A DNA stretch of 64,000 nucleotides. Origin: CAVSUZ01 sp963795415. GTDB taxonomy: Bacteria; Pseudomonadota; Alphaproteobacteria; Acetobacterales; Acetobacteraceae. Each line of letters starts with the position of its first letter. The first letter of the stretch is position 1. Positions 53,916 to 61,609 of this stretch are shown piece by piece. The notes beneath the pieces were generated by a model. That model was not told the origin of the DNA and ran no database searches. It worked only from the letters and a program-made list of their open reading frames with translations. The stretch lies in contig CAWCHQ010000003.1 in NCBI GenBank assembly GCA_963795415.1, forward strand, positions 186,001 to 250,000, read 5' to 3'. Position numbers and translations under genes: made by a program.

Positions 53916-53978
53916 TCAGTCGGTGGATTAGTAACGCGTGCTTGTGTGGAACGCCTACCCGCCCTAACTGATCGCGCC

Positions 53979-54572
53979 ATGACAAGCGATACAGACCGAT
54001 CCCCAGCGCCGACCGCAGCGGAGGCTGCGGCGCAGGACGTGCCAAAGACGCCTGAAGGGCTGATGCAGGCCGCGACGGCACGGATCTCGGAGCTCGAATC
54101 CGAATTGGCCGAGATGAAGGACCGCTGGATGCGCGCCGAGGCGGAAACCGCGAACGTGCGTGCCCGCGCGCGGCGCGATGTGGATGAAACCCGCCAGTAC
54201 GCGGTGCAGAAATTCGCCACGGACGTGGTGGAGGCGGCTGAGAACATCCGGCGCGGGCTCGACAGCCTTCCCAAGCCGGAGCCAGGACAGCCCGAGATCG
54301 TGGGCCGGCTGCGAGACGGGCTAGAGGGTATCGAGCGGAGCTTCCTCGGTCTGCTGGAACGCAACGGAATCCGCCGCGAGGACCCGACCGGCCAGCCATT
54401 CGATCCCAACCTGCATCAGGCCATGGCGGAGGAGCCCAATTCCCGGGTTCCACCCGGGACCGTGACCCAGGCCTGGAGTCAGGCGTGGACACTGAACGGG
54501 CGTCTGCTCAAGCCGGCAATGGTTGTGGTGGCGAGGGCGCCGGCGGAGGCGAAGGTCGATACGACGGCCTGA
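53979..54572 (+). CDS. grpE: nucleotide exchange factor GrpE
   Basis: A 197-residue co-chaperone for DnaK. A long N-terminal coiled coil (ARISELESELAEMKDRWMRA, NVRARARRDVDETRQYAVQK) leads to the beta domain with PTGQPFDPNLHQAMAEEPN and RLLKPAMVVVA. It lies 63 bases after hrcA. The gap to dnaK is occupied by an antisense DUF29 gene. Confidence 0.95.
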   Translation: MTSDTDRSPAPTAAEAAAQDVPKTPEGLMQAATARISELESELAEMKDRWMRAEAETANVRARARRDVDETRQYAVQKFATDVVEAAENIRRGLDSLPKPEPGQPEIVGRLRDGLEGIERSFLGLLERNGIRREDPTGQPFDPNLHQAMAEEPNSRVPPGTVTQAWSQAWTLNGRLLKPAMVVVARAPAEAKVDTTA

Positions 54573-54575
54573 GAC

Positions 54576-55050
54576 TCAGTTGCAGCCGAGCATCTCAGCG
54601 AGATCGAACGTCAGCTCCTCGACGCCTTCCGCCGCTTCTCCGGAGCGGGCAAGCTCGCGCCTGACGGAGCGCTGCGTGCCGGCAGTTCCAGGGCGATAAT
54701 GTCCCCACCTGTCGGCGGAGACTGGGCTATCCTGCAGGATGAGACCCAGTTCACGCTGCGCCCGGTCGATGCTCCTCATCCACCCTGTCCGTGGTTCCTG
54801 GGCGCGACGCGCGCAGCTTCATCATGTGCTCGAGGATAGTGCCGATGTAACTCACCGCTGCTCGCCGGTCCGACCGCGCCAAACCCTCGATCTCCTCCGC
54901 GATATTCTCGAGATCCGCCTGATCGGGCCGGCCATTGCGGAGCAGCGCAGCGTGGGCGAGCGCCCAGGCAAAAAAATCGTGGTCGTAGTCCGGGGTATCC
55001 GGCTGTTCTTCCAGAGCGGCCGGGGTGACGGCTGCGGGGGCGATTGTCAT
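54576..55050 (-). pseudogene. DUF29 family protein, frameshifted
   Basis: A small protein of about 157 residues on the opposite strand between grpE and dnaK. The DUF29 motif DYDHDFFAWALAHAALLRNG and LENIAEEIEGLARSDRRAAV is clear, followed by IGTILEHMMKLRASRPG. The frame then shifts near 54790-54800 and the rest (WMRSIDRAQRELGLILQDSP, VEELTFDLAEML) lies in another frame ending at 54576. DUF29 function is unknown. Its insertion between grpE and dnaK splits the usual chaperone order. Confidence 0.7.
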
Positions 55051-55288
55051 GGATCTCACTATAGTCTCGTGCCGGGAGGTTTGCAGGTGGTTAACCGGAC
55101 GGACGGTCCAGCCCCGCCTCGGACGAGAGCCGCCGGGACGGACCATGGCTCTGAAAAACGCACGCCATCGCCCTTGCTTCGCACGCGTCTGCTCAATACA
55201 TCCGGCTCACCAAAATTCCACCTGCCAGTCCACCTGGGGGGCGCAGGCGGTGCTTCGGGCCGCCTTTGTCCGCTGAAAGGGAGTAATC

Positions 55289-57232
55289 ATGAGTAAAGTC
55301 ATCGGAATTGACCTTGGGACCACGAACTCCTGCGTTGCCATCATGGAAGGCAAGGACGTTCGGGTCATTGAAAACAGCGAGGGCGCGCGCACCACACCCA
55401 GCATGGTCGCCTTCACCGATAGTGGTGAGCGGCTGGTCGGCCAGTCCGCCAAGCGTCAGGCGGTCACCAACCCCAGCAACACGCTTTATGCCATCAAGCG
55501 CCTGATCGGGCGCCGCTTCGATGACCCGATGGCCCAGAAGGACATGGGCCTGGTGCCGTACAAGATCATCCGCGGCGAAAACGGTGATGCCTGGGTTGAG
55601 GTGAAAGGCCAAAAATACGCGCCCAGCCAGATCAGCGCTTTCGTGCTCGGCAAGATGAAGGAGACGGCCGAGGCGTATCTGGGCGAGCCGGTAACCCAGG
55701 CAGTCATCACGGTCCCGGCCTATTTCAATGACAGCCAACGTCAGGCGACCAAGGATGCCGGGCGGATCGCCGGGCTGGACGTGCTACGCATCATCAATGA
55801 GCCGACCGCCGCCGCGCTTGCTTACGGCATGGACAAGAAAGGTACCGGCACGATTGCCGTCTATGACCTCGGCGGCGGCACGTTCGATATATCGGTGCTG
55901 GAGATCGGCGACGGCGTATTCGAGGTTAAGTCCACGAACGGCGACACATTCCTGGGCGGTGAGGATTTCGACGCGCGCATCATCGACTACCTGGCCGAGG
56001 AGTTCCGCAAGGACCAGGGCATCGACCTGCGCAAGGACCGGCTGGCGCTTCAGCGCCTGAAGGAAGCGGCTGAGAAGGCGAAGATCGAGCTGTCATCCTC
56101 GAAGGAGACGGAGATCAACCTGCCGTTCATCACTGCGGACCAATCCGGCCCGAAGCACATGGTGATGAAGCTCACACGCGCGAAGCTGGAGCAGCTCGTT
56201 GACGACCTGATCCAGAAGACACTGGAGCCTTGCCGCGCGGCGCTGAAGGATGCCGGGGTGACGGCAGCGGAGATCAATGACGTGATCCTGGTCGGCGGCA
56301 TGACCCGCATGCCGAAGGTCATCGACACGGTGAAGCAGTTCTTTGGCAAGGAGCCGGCGCGCAACGTCAATCCGGACGAGGTTGTGGCGATCGGCGCGGC
56401 CATACAGGGCGCGGTGCTTAAGGGCGACGTGAAGGACGTGCTGCTTCTGGACGTCACGCCGCTGTCGCTGGGCATCGAGACGCTAGGCGGCGTGTTCACA
56501 AGGCTGATCGAACGCAACACCACGATCCCCACGAAGAAGAGTCAGATCTTCTCGACGGCTGACGACAACCAGCAGGCGGTCACCATCAAGGTCTATCAGG
56601 GTGAGCGCGAGATGGCAGCCGACAACAAGCTCCTGGGGCAGTTCGATCTGATGGGGATCCCGCCCGCGCCTCGTGGCGTGCCGCAGATCGAAGTGACGTT
56701 TGACATCGACGCCAACGGCATTGTCTCGGTTTCGGCGAAGGACAAGGCGACCAGCAAGGAGCAGCAGATCCGCATCCAGGCCTCTGGCGGTTTGTCGGAG
56801 CAGGACATCCAGCGGATGGTGAAAGAGGCGGAGGCGAACGCCGAGGCCGACAAGCAGCGCCGCGAGTTCGTCGAGACCAAGAACCAGGCGGAGGCCCTGG
56901 CGCATCAGGTCGAGCGCAACCTGAAGGAGCATGGCGACAAGCTCGGCAGCCAGGAGAGGGGCGAGGCGGAGGCGGCGGTTGCCGCGGCCCGTTCGGCTCT
57001 GGAGGGCACCGACCACACCGCGCTGAAACAGGCGACGGAGCGGCTAAGCCAGGCCGCGATGAAGCTGGGCGAGGCGATGTACAAGGCGCAGGCGGCCCAA
57101 GGGGCTGGTCTGGGCGGCGGTCAGGCGGATGCTGGTGCCGCTGCTGGCGCCGCTTCTGGTGGCGCCGGGCCCGACGAGAAGGTTGTGGACGCCGAGTTCG
57201 AAGAAGTGGACGACAAGAAGAAATCGGCCTGA
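55289..57232 (+). CDS. dnaK: molecular chaperone DnaK (Hsp70)
   Basis: A 647-residue Hsp70. The ATPase domain has GIDLGTTNSCVAIMEGKDV, VPAYFNDSQRQATKDAGRIA, IAVYDLGGGTFDISVLEIGD and VGGMTRMPKVIDTVKQFFG. The linker is DVLLLDVTPLSLGIETLGG, and the C-terminus ends in a Gly/Ala-rich tail with an acidic end (VDAEFEEVDDKKKSA). A ribosome site (AAAGGGAG) precedes the ATG at 55289. Intact and full length. Confidence 0.98.
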   Translation: MSKVIGIDLGTTNSCVAIMEGKDVRVIENSEGARTTPSMVAFTDSGERLVGQSAKRQAVTNPSNTLYAIKRLIGRRFDDPMAQKDMGLVPYKIIRGENGDAWVEVKGQKYAPSQISAFVLGKMKETAEAYLGEPVTQAVITVPAYFNDSQRQATKDAGRIAGLDVLRIINEPTAAALAYGMDKKGTGTIAVYDLGGGTFDISVLEIGDGVFEVKSTNGDTFLGGEDFDARIIDYLAEEFRKDQGIDLRKDRLALQRLKEAAEKAKIELSSSKETEINLPFITADQSGPKHMVMKLTRAKLEQLVDDLIQKTLEPCRAALKDAGVTAAEINDVILVGGMTRMPKVIDTVKQFFGKEPARNVNPDEVVAIGAAIQGAVLKGDVKDVLLLDVTPLSLGIETLGGVFTRLIERNTTIPTKKSQIFSTADDNQQAVTIKVYQGEREMAADNKLLGQFDLMGIPPAPRGVPQIEVTFDIDANGIVSVSAKDKATSKEQQIRIQASGGLSEQDIQRMVKEAEANAEADKQRREFVETKNQAEALAHQVERNLKEHGDKLGSQERGEAEAAVAAARSALEGTDHTALKQATERLSQAAMKLGEAMYKAQAAQGAGLGGGQADAGAAAGAASGGAGPDEKVVDAEFEEVDDKKKSA

Positions 57233-57305
57233 TCCTCGGATGGGTCCGATCTGTCGTGCCCGCGCTGGTCGCGGGCATCCACAACTCTGTCCTGTTGAAC
57301 CGTGG

Positions 57306-57328
57306 ATGGCCGGGTCAAGCCCGGCCAT
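57306..57328. repeat. palindromic repeat just before dnaJ
   Basis: Perfect 9-bp arms atggccggg and cccggccat around tcaag. It is of the dispersed intergenic ggatgcccgggtcaagcccg class, and a second GC hairpin lies upstream in the dnaK-dnaJ gap (gcccgcg/cgcgggc). It ends eight bases before the dnaJ ATG, where a ribosome site would be expected. Confidence 0.6.
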
Positions 57329-57336
57329 GACGATTG

Positions 57337-58482
57337 ATGGCTAAGCAGGACTACTACGCAACGCTGGGCGTGCAGCGGGATGCCAACGGGGAGGATTTGA
57401 AGAAGGCCTATCGTAAACTGGCGATGCAGTATCATCCCGACCGGAATCCGGGGAACAAGCAGGCCGAAGCGCGGTTCAAGGAAGTCAGCGAAGCATACGA
57501 GATACTGAAGGACGAGCAGAAGCGCGCGGCGTACGACCGCTACGGCCACGCCGCATTCGAGCAGGGTGGGGGCGGGGCCGGACCGTTCGCGGGCGGGTTC
57601 GATTTCGGCGGCGGCGGACTTGGGGACATCTTCGATCAGATGTTCGGGGAGTTCATGGGCGGGCGCCGCGGCGGCGGAACCCGTGCGCGTGCCGGTAATG
57701 ATATCCGCCAGTCCGTCGAGATCGATCTGACCGAGGCCTTTACCGGGGTAAAGGTGCCTTTGCGGATAATGACCCGCGTGCAGTGCGACGCCTGCAACGG
57801 AACGGGTTCCGAGGACCGCGGGCGCAACACCGATACCTGCGGGACGTGCCAGGGCATAGGAAAGGTTCGCGCACAGCAGGGATTCTTCCTGATCGAGCGG
57901 ACCTGCCCCACCTGCGGCGGGTCGGGCCGGGTGATCCGAAACCCCTGCCGCGTCTGCCATGGAAGCGGAACGGTCCAGCGCGAGCGTACGCTGCAGGTTC
58001 AGGTGCCGGCCGGCGTGGAGGATGGCACTCGGATCCGGCTGCCAGGGGAAGGCGAGGCAGGCGGACCGGGCGGCCCTCCAGGCGATCTCTATGTGCATGT
58101 CTCGATCCGCCCGCATCCGATCTTCCAACGGGAACAGGCCAACCTGCTGCTTCGTGTGCCGGTTCGGATGAGCCTGGCGGCGCTGGGGGGCGAAATCGAC
58201 GTGCCCACCATCGAGGGTGGCAAAGCGAAGGTGAAGGTGCCTTCAGGAACGCAGACGGGCGATCAGTTCCGGCTGCGCGGCAAGGGTTTTTCCGTCCTGC
58301 GAAGCAACGCGAAAGGCGACATGTTCATCCAGGTGGTGGTAGAGACGCCGCAGAACCTGACGCGCCGCCAGAGGGAGTTGCTGGAGGAATTCGAGGCTGA
58401 AGTCCAAAAGAGCGAGGCGCACCACCCGGAGACGGAGGGGTTTTTCGCGCGGGTGAAGGAGTTCTTCGAGGGGCGGCCTTAA
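57337..58482 (+). CDS. dnaJ: molecular chaperone DnaJ
   Basis: A 381-residue class I Hsp40. The J domain has DYYATLGVQRDANGEDLKKA and the HPD motif in MQYHPDRNPG; a Gly/Phe-rich linker follows (FAGGFDFGGGGLGDIFDQMF). The four zinc CxxCxGxG repeats are CDACNGTG, CGTCQGIG, CPTCGGSG and CRVCHGSG. The C-terminal peptide-binding domains are full length. The start is ATG 57337; a TTG one codon earlier is less likely. No clear ribosome site is visible. Confidence 0.97.
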   Translation: MAKQDYYATLGVQRDANGEDLKKAYRKLAMQYHPDRNPGNKQAEARFKEVSEAYEILKDEQKRAAYDRYGHAAFEQGGGGAGPFAGGFDFGGGGLGDIFDQMFGEFMGGRRGGGTRARAGNDIRQSVEIDLTEAFTGVKVPLRIMTRVQCDACNGTGSEDRGRNTDTCGTCQGIGKVRAQQGFFLIERTCPTCGGSGRVIRNPCRVCHGSGTVQRERTLQVQVPAGVEDGTRIRLPGEGEAGGPGGPPGDLYVHVSIRPHPIFQREQANLLLRVPVRMSLAALGGEIDVPTIEGGKAKVKVPSGTQTGDQFRLRGKGFSVLRSNAKGDMFIQVVVETPQNLTRRQRELLEEFEAEVQKSEAHHPETEGFFARVKEFFEGRP

Positions 58483-58679
58483 CCTAAAGCGGTTCCGGTT
58501 GACTGTCCGAGCGCGAAGCTTAACCGTGAGCGAGGCAAAATCCGGGACAGGCGAGCCGGGTGGGGTTAAACGATCAGATGCGGTAGCGACGGACAGGACA
58601 CGGATGAAGCGGGCGTAGGGGCGACGAATGGATGCCCGGGAATGACAGCGAAAGTTCCGCTAGCTAGAGCGGATTCAGG

Positions 58680-59604
58680 CTGACTGGAAATAACCGGCGT
58701 TGCGGAAGTAGTTGGCGCACTCGGTTGCGGCGAACCGCTCCGAGAGGCGGCCCATTCCACAACGCATCAAGTGTCCGATGTGCCTGCTGTCGCAATCGCG
58801 CCTTCAGCTTGGTAAATGCCTGTTCGATCGGATTGAGGTCGGGGCTGTAGGGCGGCAGCACCCACCGCTTCAATCGCCTCGCGGACGCCGGCGACCTTGT
58901 GCGAACCAAGGTTGCCCATAATCACGACATCACCCTCCCGCAGCGTCGGCACCAGGACCTGTTCGACATAGGCCAGGAACATCTGGCCGTCGATCGCACC
59001 GTCGAACACGCCCGTCGAACACGCCCGTCGAACACGCCAGGTGCCACGATACCGTTGTGCCGCAGCCCGGCGATCAACGTCGAGGTCTTCCAGTGGCCGT
59101 ACGGCACCGCACTGACCAACCGCTCGCCTCGAGGAGCGCGGCCACGAAGCCGGGTCATGTTGGTTTTTGTCCAGGTTTCATCGCTCGCGCCACTCGGCCC
59201 GCGCCGCGGCGACATCAGGCCGGTCCTGCTCGGCCGCCCGCAGCGACTTTTTTAAGCGTCAGGCCGAGCTTCTTCACCGTCGTGCAGGTCAGCGCGGCGC
59301 TGACGCTCACATTGTGCTCGTGGCGAAGCCACGCCTGCAGCTCGACAAGTGTGATGTCCGGATTGGCGCTGACATGCGCCCGGATCGGGGCGTGAAAGGA
59401 CGCCAGCTTCGCTGCAATATGGCAGCGCTGCGGGCGCGCCGTTCGTTCGCCGCTTCGACGCAGCCGGCTCAGGGTTTTCGAAAAATAGGAGATGCTGACC
59501 AGCAGCCGCCTGGCGATCTCTCCCACCCTCAGTCCCGCATCCGACGCCGCGAAAACACGTTCGCGTAGAGCTTTGTGGATGCGCTGGCCTCGCTGCCAAA
59601 GCAT
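58680..59604 (-). pseudogene. IS630-family transposase, multiply frameshifted
   Basis: Read in at least three frames. The N-terminal HTH part starts QRIHKALRERVFAASDAGLR and runs to TVKKLGLTLKK. A shift at a run of six A/T (59251-59256) leads to SLRAAEQDRPDVAAARAEW, then DETWTKTNMTRLRGRAPRGE and AIDGQMFLAYVEQVLVPTL, and finally LPPYSPDLNPIEQAFTKLKA. The DDE residues D (VFID-DETW), D (here N in MGNLGSHK) and E (NPIEQAF) are only partly kept. A 13-base unit is repeated three times at 59001-59038. Confidence 0.85.
59001..59038. repeat. three tandem copies of a 13-base unit
   Basis: The unit gtcgaacacgccc occurs three times in a row inside the IS630 transposase, the third ending with a base change. 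Two extra copies add 26 bases, which is not a multiple of three and breaks the frame. Confidence 0.8.
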
Positions 59605-59699
59605 GCCGTTCTCCGGTGCAAATTACCGGAGAGCCTGGAATCACATCTCGGGGGCGTTTCGGAAGCCCCAATTCCAATCAGCCTGAGCCTGCTCTAAGT

Positions 59700-60620
59700 C
59701 TAAGCGGCCCTGCCCTGACGCGCATCGAGCCGGCAGCTCTCCTCGATATGCGACGCCAGCGCGTCGGTGACGGGCTGGCGCGCGTGGCGACCCTTGAGCA
59801 AGACGATGCCGTAGTCCGGCAAGCGCGGCAGACCTTCATCCGGACGCACCGGCCGCAGTCCCTCCGGCAGCCAGGCCTGCGCCGAAACCGTTACGGCTAG
59901 GCCGGCGACAACCGGAGCGTGGGTGCCAACCTGCGACGACGAAATATACGCTATCCGATAGCGCCGTCCGGCCTGCTCCAGCGCGCGCACCGCGGCGCTG
60001 GCCCATTCGCAGCCGCTGCGCTCCGCCAGAGGGTCCGCGCTCGCAAGCGCCAGCGGCAACGGGTCCAGACGGTGGGGCGCGTAGCGCGTGGACGTCACCC
60101 ACACCAAGGGGCCTCGCCATAACGGCACCTGACCTGATGCGTGGGTTTCGTGTGCAGAGGCGAGCGTAAGATCCAGCTCGCCGCGCCTGAGGCGCGCGAT
60201 CAGTTCCTCCGAGGGTTCGCACAATACATCCACCTGGACCGCGGGGTGTGTGTCAGCAAAGCGTTTGAGCACGGGAGGCAGATATCCGAACGCGTAATCG
60301 TCCGGGGTACCGAGGCGGACGGTGCCGGCGATCTGCGGCGTGCGGAAGGTGCTCACGACCTCGTCGTTCAGCGCGAGTATATGGCGCGCGCGGGAGAGCA
60401 GGTACTGGCCGTGCGGCGTCAGCTCGATGACGCCGCCGCGTTCGCGTGAGAAGACGGGCTGGCCCAGCAGTTCCTCAAGGCGCTTCACCTGCATGGAGAC
60501 GGCGGACTGGGTGCGCCCGACGAGTGCGGCGGCACGGGTAAAACTATGCCCCTCGGCGATCAGCACGAAGGCGCGCAACAGGTCGGGATCGACGGCAGCG
60601 GGAAGGCTCATGGGCATCAA
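59700..60620 (-). CDS. LysR-family transcriptional regulator
   Basis: A 306-residue regulator. The winged HTH is at residues 12-70 (LLRAFVLIAEGHSFTRAAAL, TQSAVSMQVKRLEELLGQPV). The effector domain follows from about residue 95 (IAGTVRLGTPDDYAFGYLPP). It is divergent from a DUF1127 gene, with a palindrome just upstream of its own start, so it likely controls that gene and itself. The start is ATG 60620 or the in-frame ATG 60611. The effector is unknown. Confidence 0.92.
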   Translation of the reverse strand: MMPMSLPAAVDPDLLRAFVLIAEGHSFTRAAALVGRTQSAVSMQVKRLEELLGQPVFSRERGGVIELTPHGQYLLSRARHILALNDEVVSTFRTPQIAGTVRLGTPDDYAFGYLPPVLKRFADTHPAVQVDVLCEPSEELIARLRRGELDLTLASAHETHASGQVPLWRGPLVWVTSTRYAPHRLDPLPLALASADPLAERSGCEWASAAVRALEQAGRRYRIAYISSSQVGTHAPVVAGLAVTVSAQAWLPEGLRPVRPDEGLPRLPDYGIVLLKGRHARQPVTDALASHIEESCRLDARQGRAA

Positions 60621-60626
60621 TATGGC

Positions 60627-60638
60627 TGATGGCCATCA
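60627..60638. promoter_or_regulatory. candidate LysR operator
   Basis: A perfect 12-base palindrome, tgatggccatca, seven bases upstream of the lysR start and 79 bases before the divergent DUF1127 start. Position fits an autoregulatory LysR site, although it is shorter than the usual T-N11-A pattern. Confidence 0.4.
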
Positions 60639-60716
60639 TCAATTCAATTCGTTTTACTGATGTTGGCAGCGATCCCATCTCCGCGTGGCACCGTTTTCTA
60701 TCAGGAGGAGGTGCAC

Positions 60717-60974
60717 ATGTCCGCAAGCTTCACCACCCCGTTTCTTGCCGGTCCTGGGCAGCCGGCCTCTCCCGCCCATTCTTTCCGCCCGGTCGATTCA
60801 CCCGGCCGCCAACCGCCGTGGCGTGCGGTTGCGTGGAGTTTCGTGGTTGCAGCCTATCGCCGGTATCGTACGCGACAAATACTGGCGCGGCTGGATGGGC
60901 ACATGCTGAAGGATATCGGCGTGACGTTCGCCGAGGCAGAGCATGAGGCGAACAAGCCGTTCTGGAGGTGCTGA
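60717..60974 (+). CDS. DUF1127 family small protein
   Basis: An 85-residue protein. The DUF1127 core is RYRTRQILARLDGHMLKDIG followed by VTFAEAEHEANKPFWR, very like the second copy at 26294-26518. The N-terminus is Pro/Ser-rich. The start at 60717 has a strong ribosome site (AGGAGGAGG). Probably regulated by the divergent LysR gene. Confidence 0.85.
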   Translation: MSASFTTPFLAGPGQPASPAHSFRPVDSPGRQPPWRAVAWSFVVAAYRRYRTRQILARLDGHMLKDIGVTFAEAEHEANKPFWRC

Positions 60975-61080
60975 CGGGATTGTGAGTGGCCGGGTGTGTT
61001 CGGCGTAGGCCGGACGCGCCCGGCGGATCATGCTGGAGAAGGCGATTGCATTCAGTGCGTGCGTTGAGTACGCCGCACGC

Positions 61081-61313
61081 GTGTCCACATTGACGATCCG
61101 CAATGCCAATCCATTTGAGGATCCGCGCGGTGCAACACGGCCGCTCGATGGAGGCCGAATGGCGATCCATTTTGATGAATGCCATTCAGGAGTGCGAACG
61201 TGAGCTGACTCTTGCCGAGGCGATCCGGCGGCGCCTCGCCCATTGGGCGGTGTCGAATTTGAACCGGGCCTGCCTGGGGTAATCGACGCTCCCCTCGAAA
61301 TTCGATCCGTGAT
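61081..61313 (+). pseudogene. FitA-like ribbon-helix-helix antitoxin, remnant
   Basis: Starts GTG with STLTIRNA, the FitA N-terminal strand. In another frame come LRIRAVQHGRSMEAEWRSIL and LTLAEAIRRRLA, the RHH helices and linker. The C-terminal part shifts once more (LGGVEFEPGLPGVI) and ends FDP-TGA. At least two frame changes make it inactive. The stop overlaps the toxin start by four bases (GTGA), the normal arrangement for these pairs. Confidence 0.6.
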
Positions 61314-61345
61314 TGTTCTCGATGCCAACGTCATTTCCGGCCAAC
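61310..61345 (+). pseudogene. FitB/VapC-like PIN toxin, N-terminal remnant
   Basis: GTG start with VIVLDANVISG, the first strand and Asp of a PIN-domain ribonuclease. It is cut short by a direct repeat (gccaacgtcattt occurs at 61323 and again 16 bases later), after which no PIN sequence follows. Only the first dozen residues remain. Confidence 0.55.
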
Positions 61346-61609
61346 GTCATTTCGGAAGGACGGTAGGCGTGCCGCCCCGGCTGGGGGCGATGTCGATGTG
61401 CATGGCCGAATCGGATTAGGCGCGGGTCGCGCCGGGTCAAGCGAAATCAGTCCCGTTGCAAGGGTGCAGCAAAGTACACATTTTTAGCTTCTTCGGCCAC
61501 CTGGGCGCAAAACTTGGCACAATCAGTTTAAACCCGCGTGCCTGTCCCCCTGGAGCGAAACGCGCTAACCATCTCCGTCTCCCGGTCCACGCCGGGCGGA
61601 TGGAATAGT
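61346..61609. other. intergenic region before sdaA
   Basis: No gene was recognised in these 264 bases. It follows the broken toxin remnant and presumably contains the sdaA promoter; no clear box was identified. Confidence 0.4.

Larger units (their letters stand above)
58665..59696 (-). mobile_element. degenerate IS630-family element
   Basis: About 1.03 kb bounded by 23-base imperfect inverted repeats: gagcggattcaggctgac from 58667 and the complement of gagcaggctcaggctgat ending 59694. Each end abuts a TA, the duplicated target of this family. The right end lies four bases from the lysR stop. The transposase inside is broken, so the copy cannot move alone. Confidence 0.85.

Noticed and set aside
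59001..59038. A CRISPR-like array of short repeats
   Set aside because: Only three 13-base units in direct contact with no spacers; it is slippage inside a transposase.
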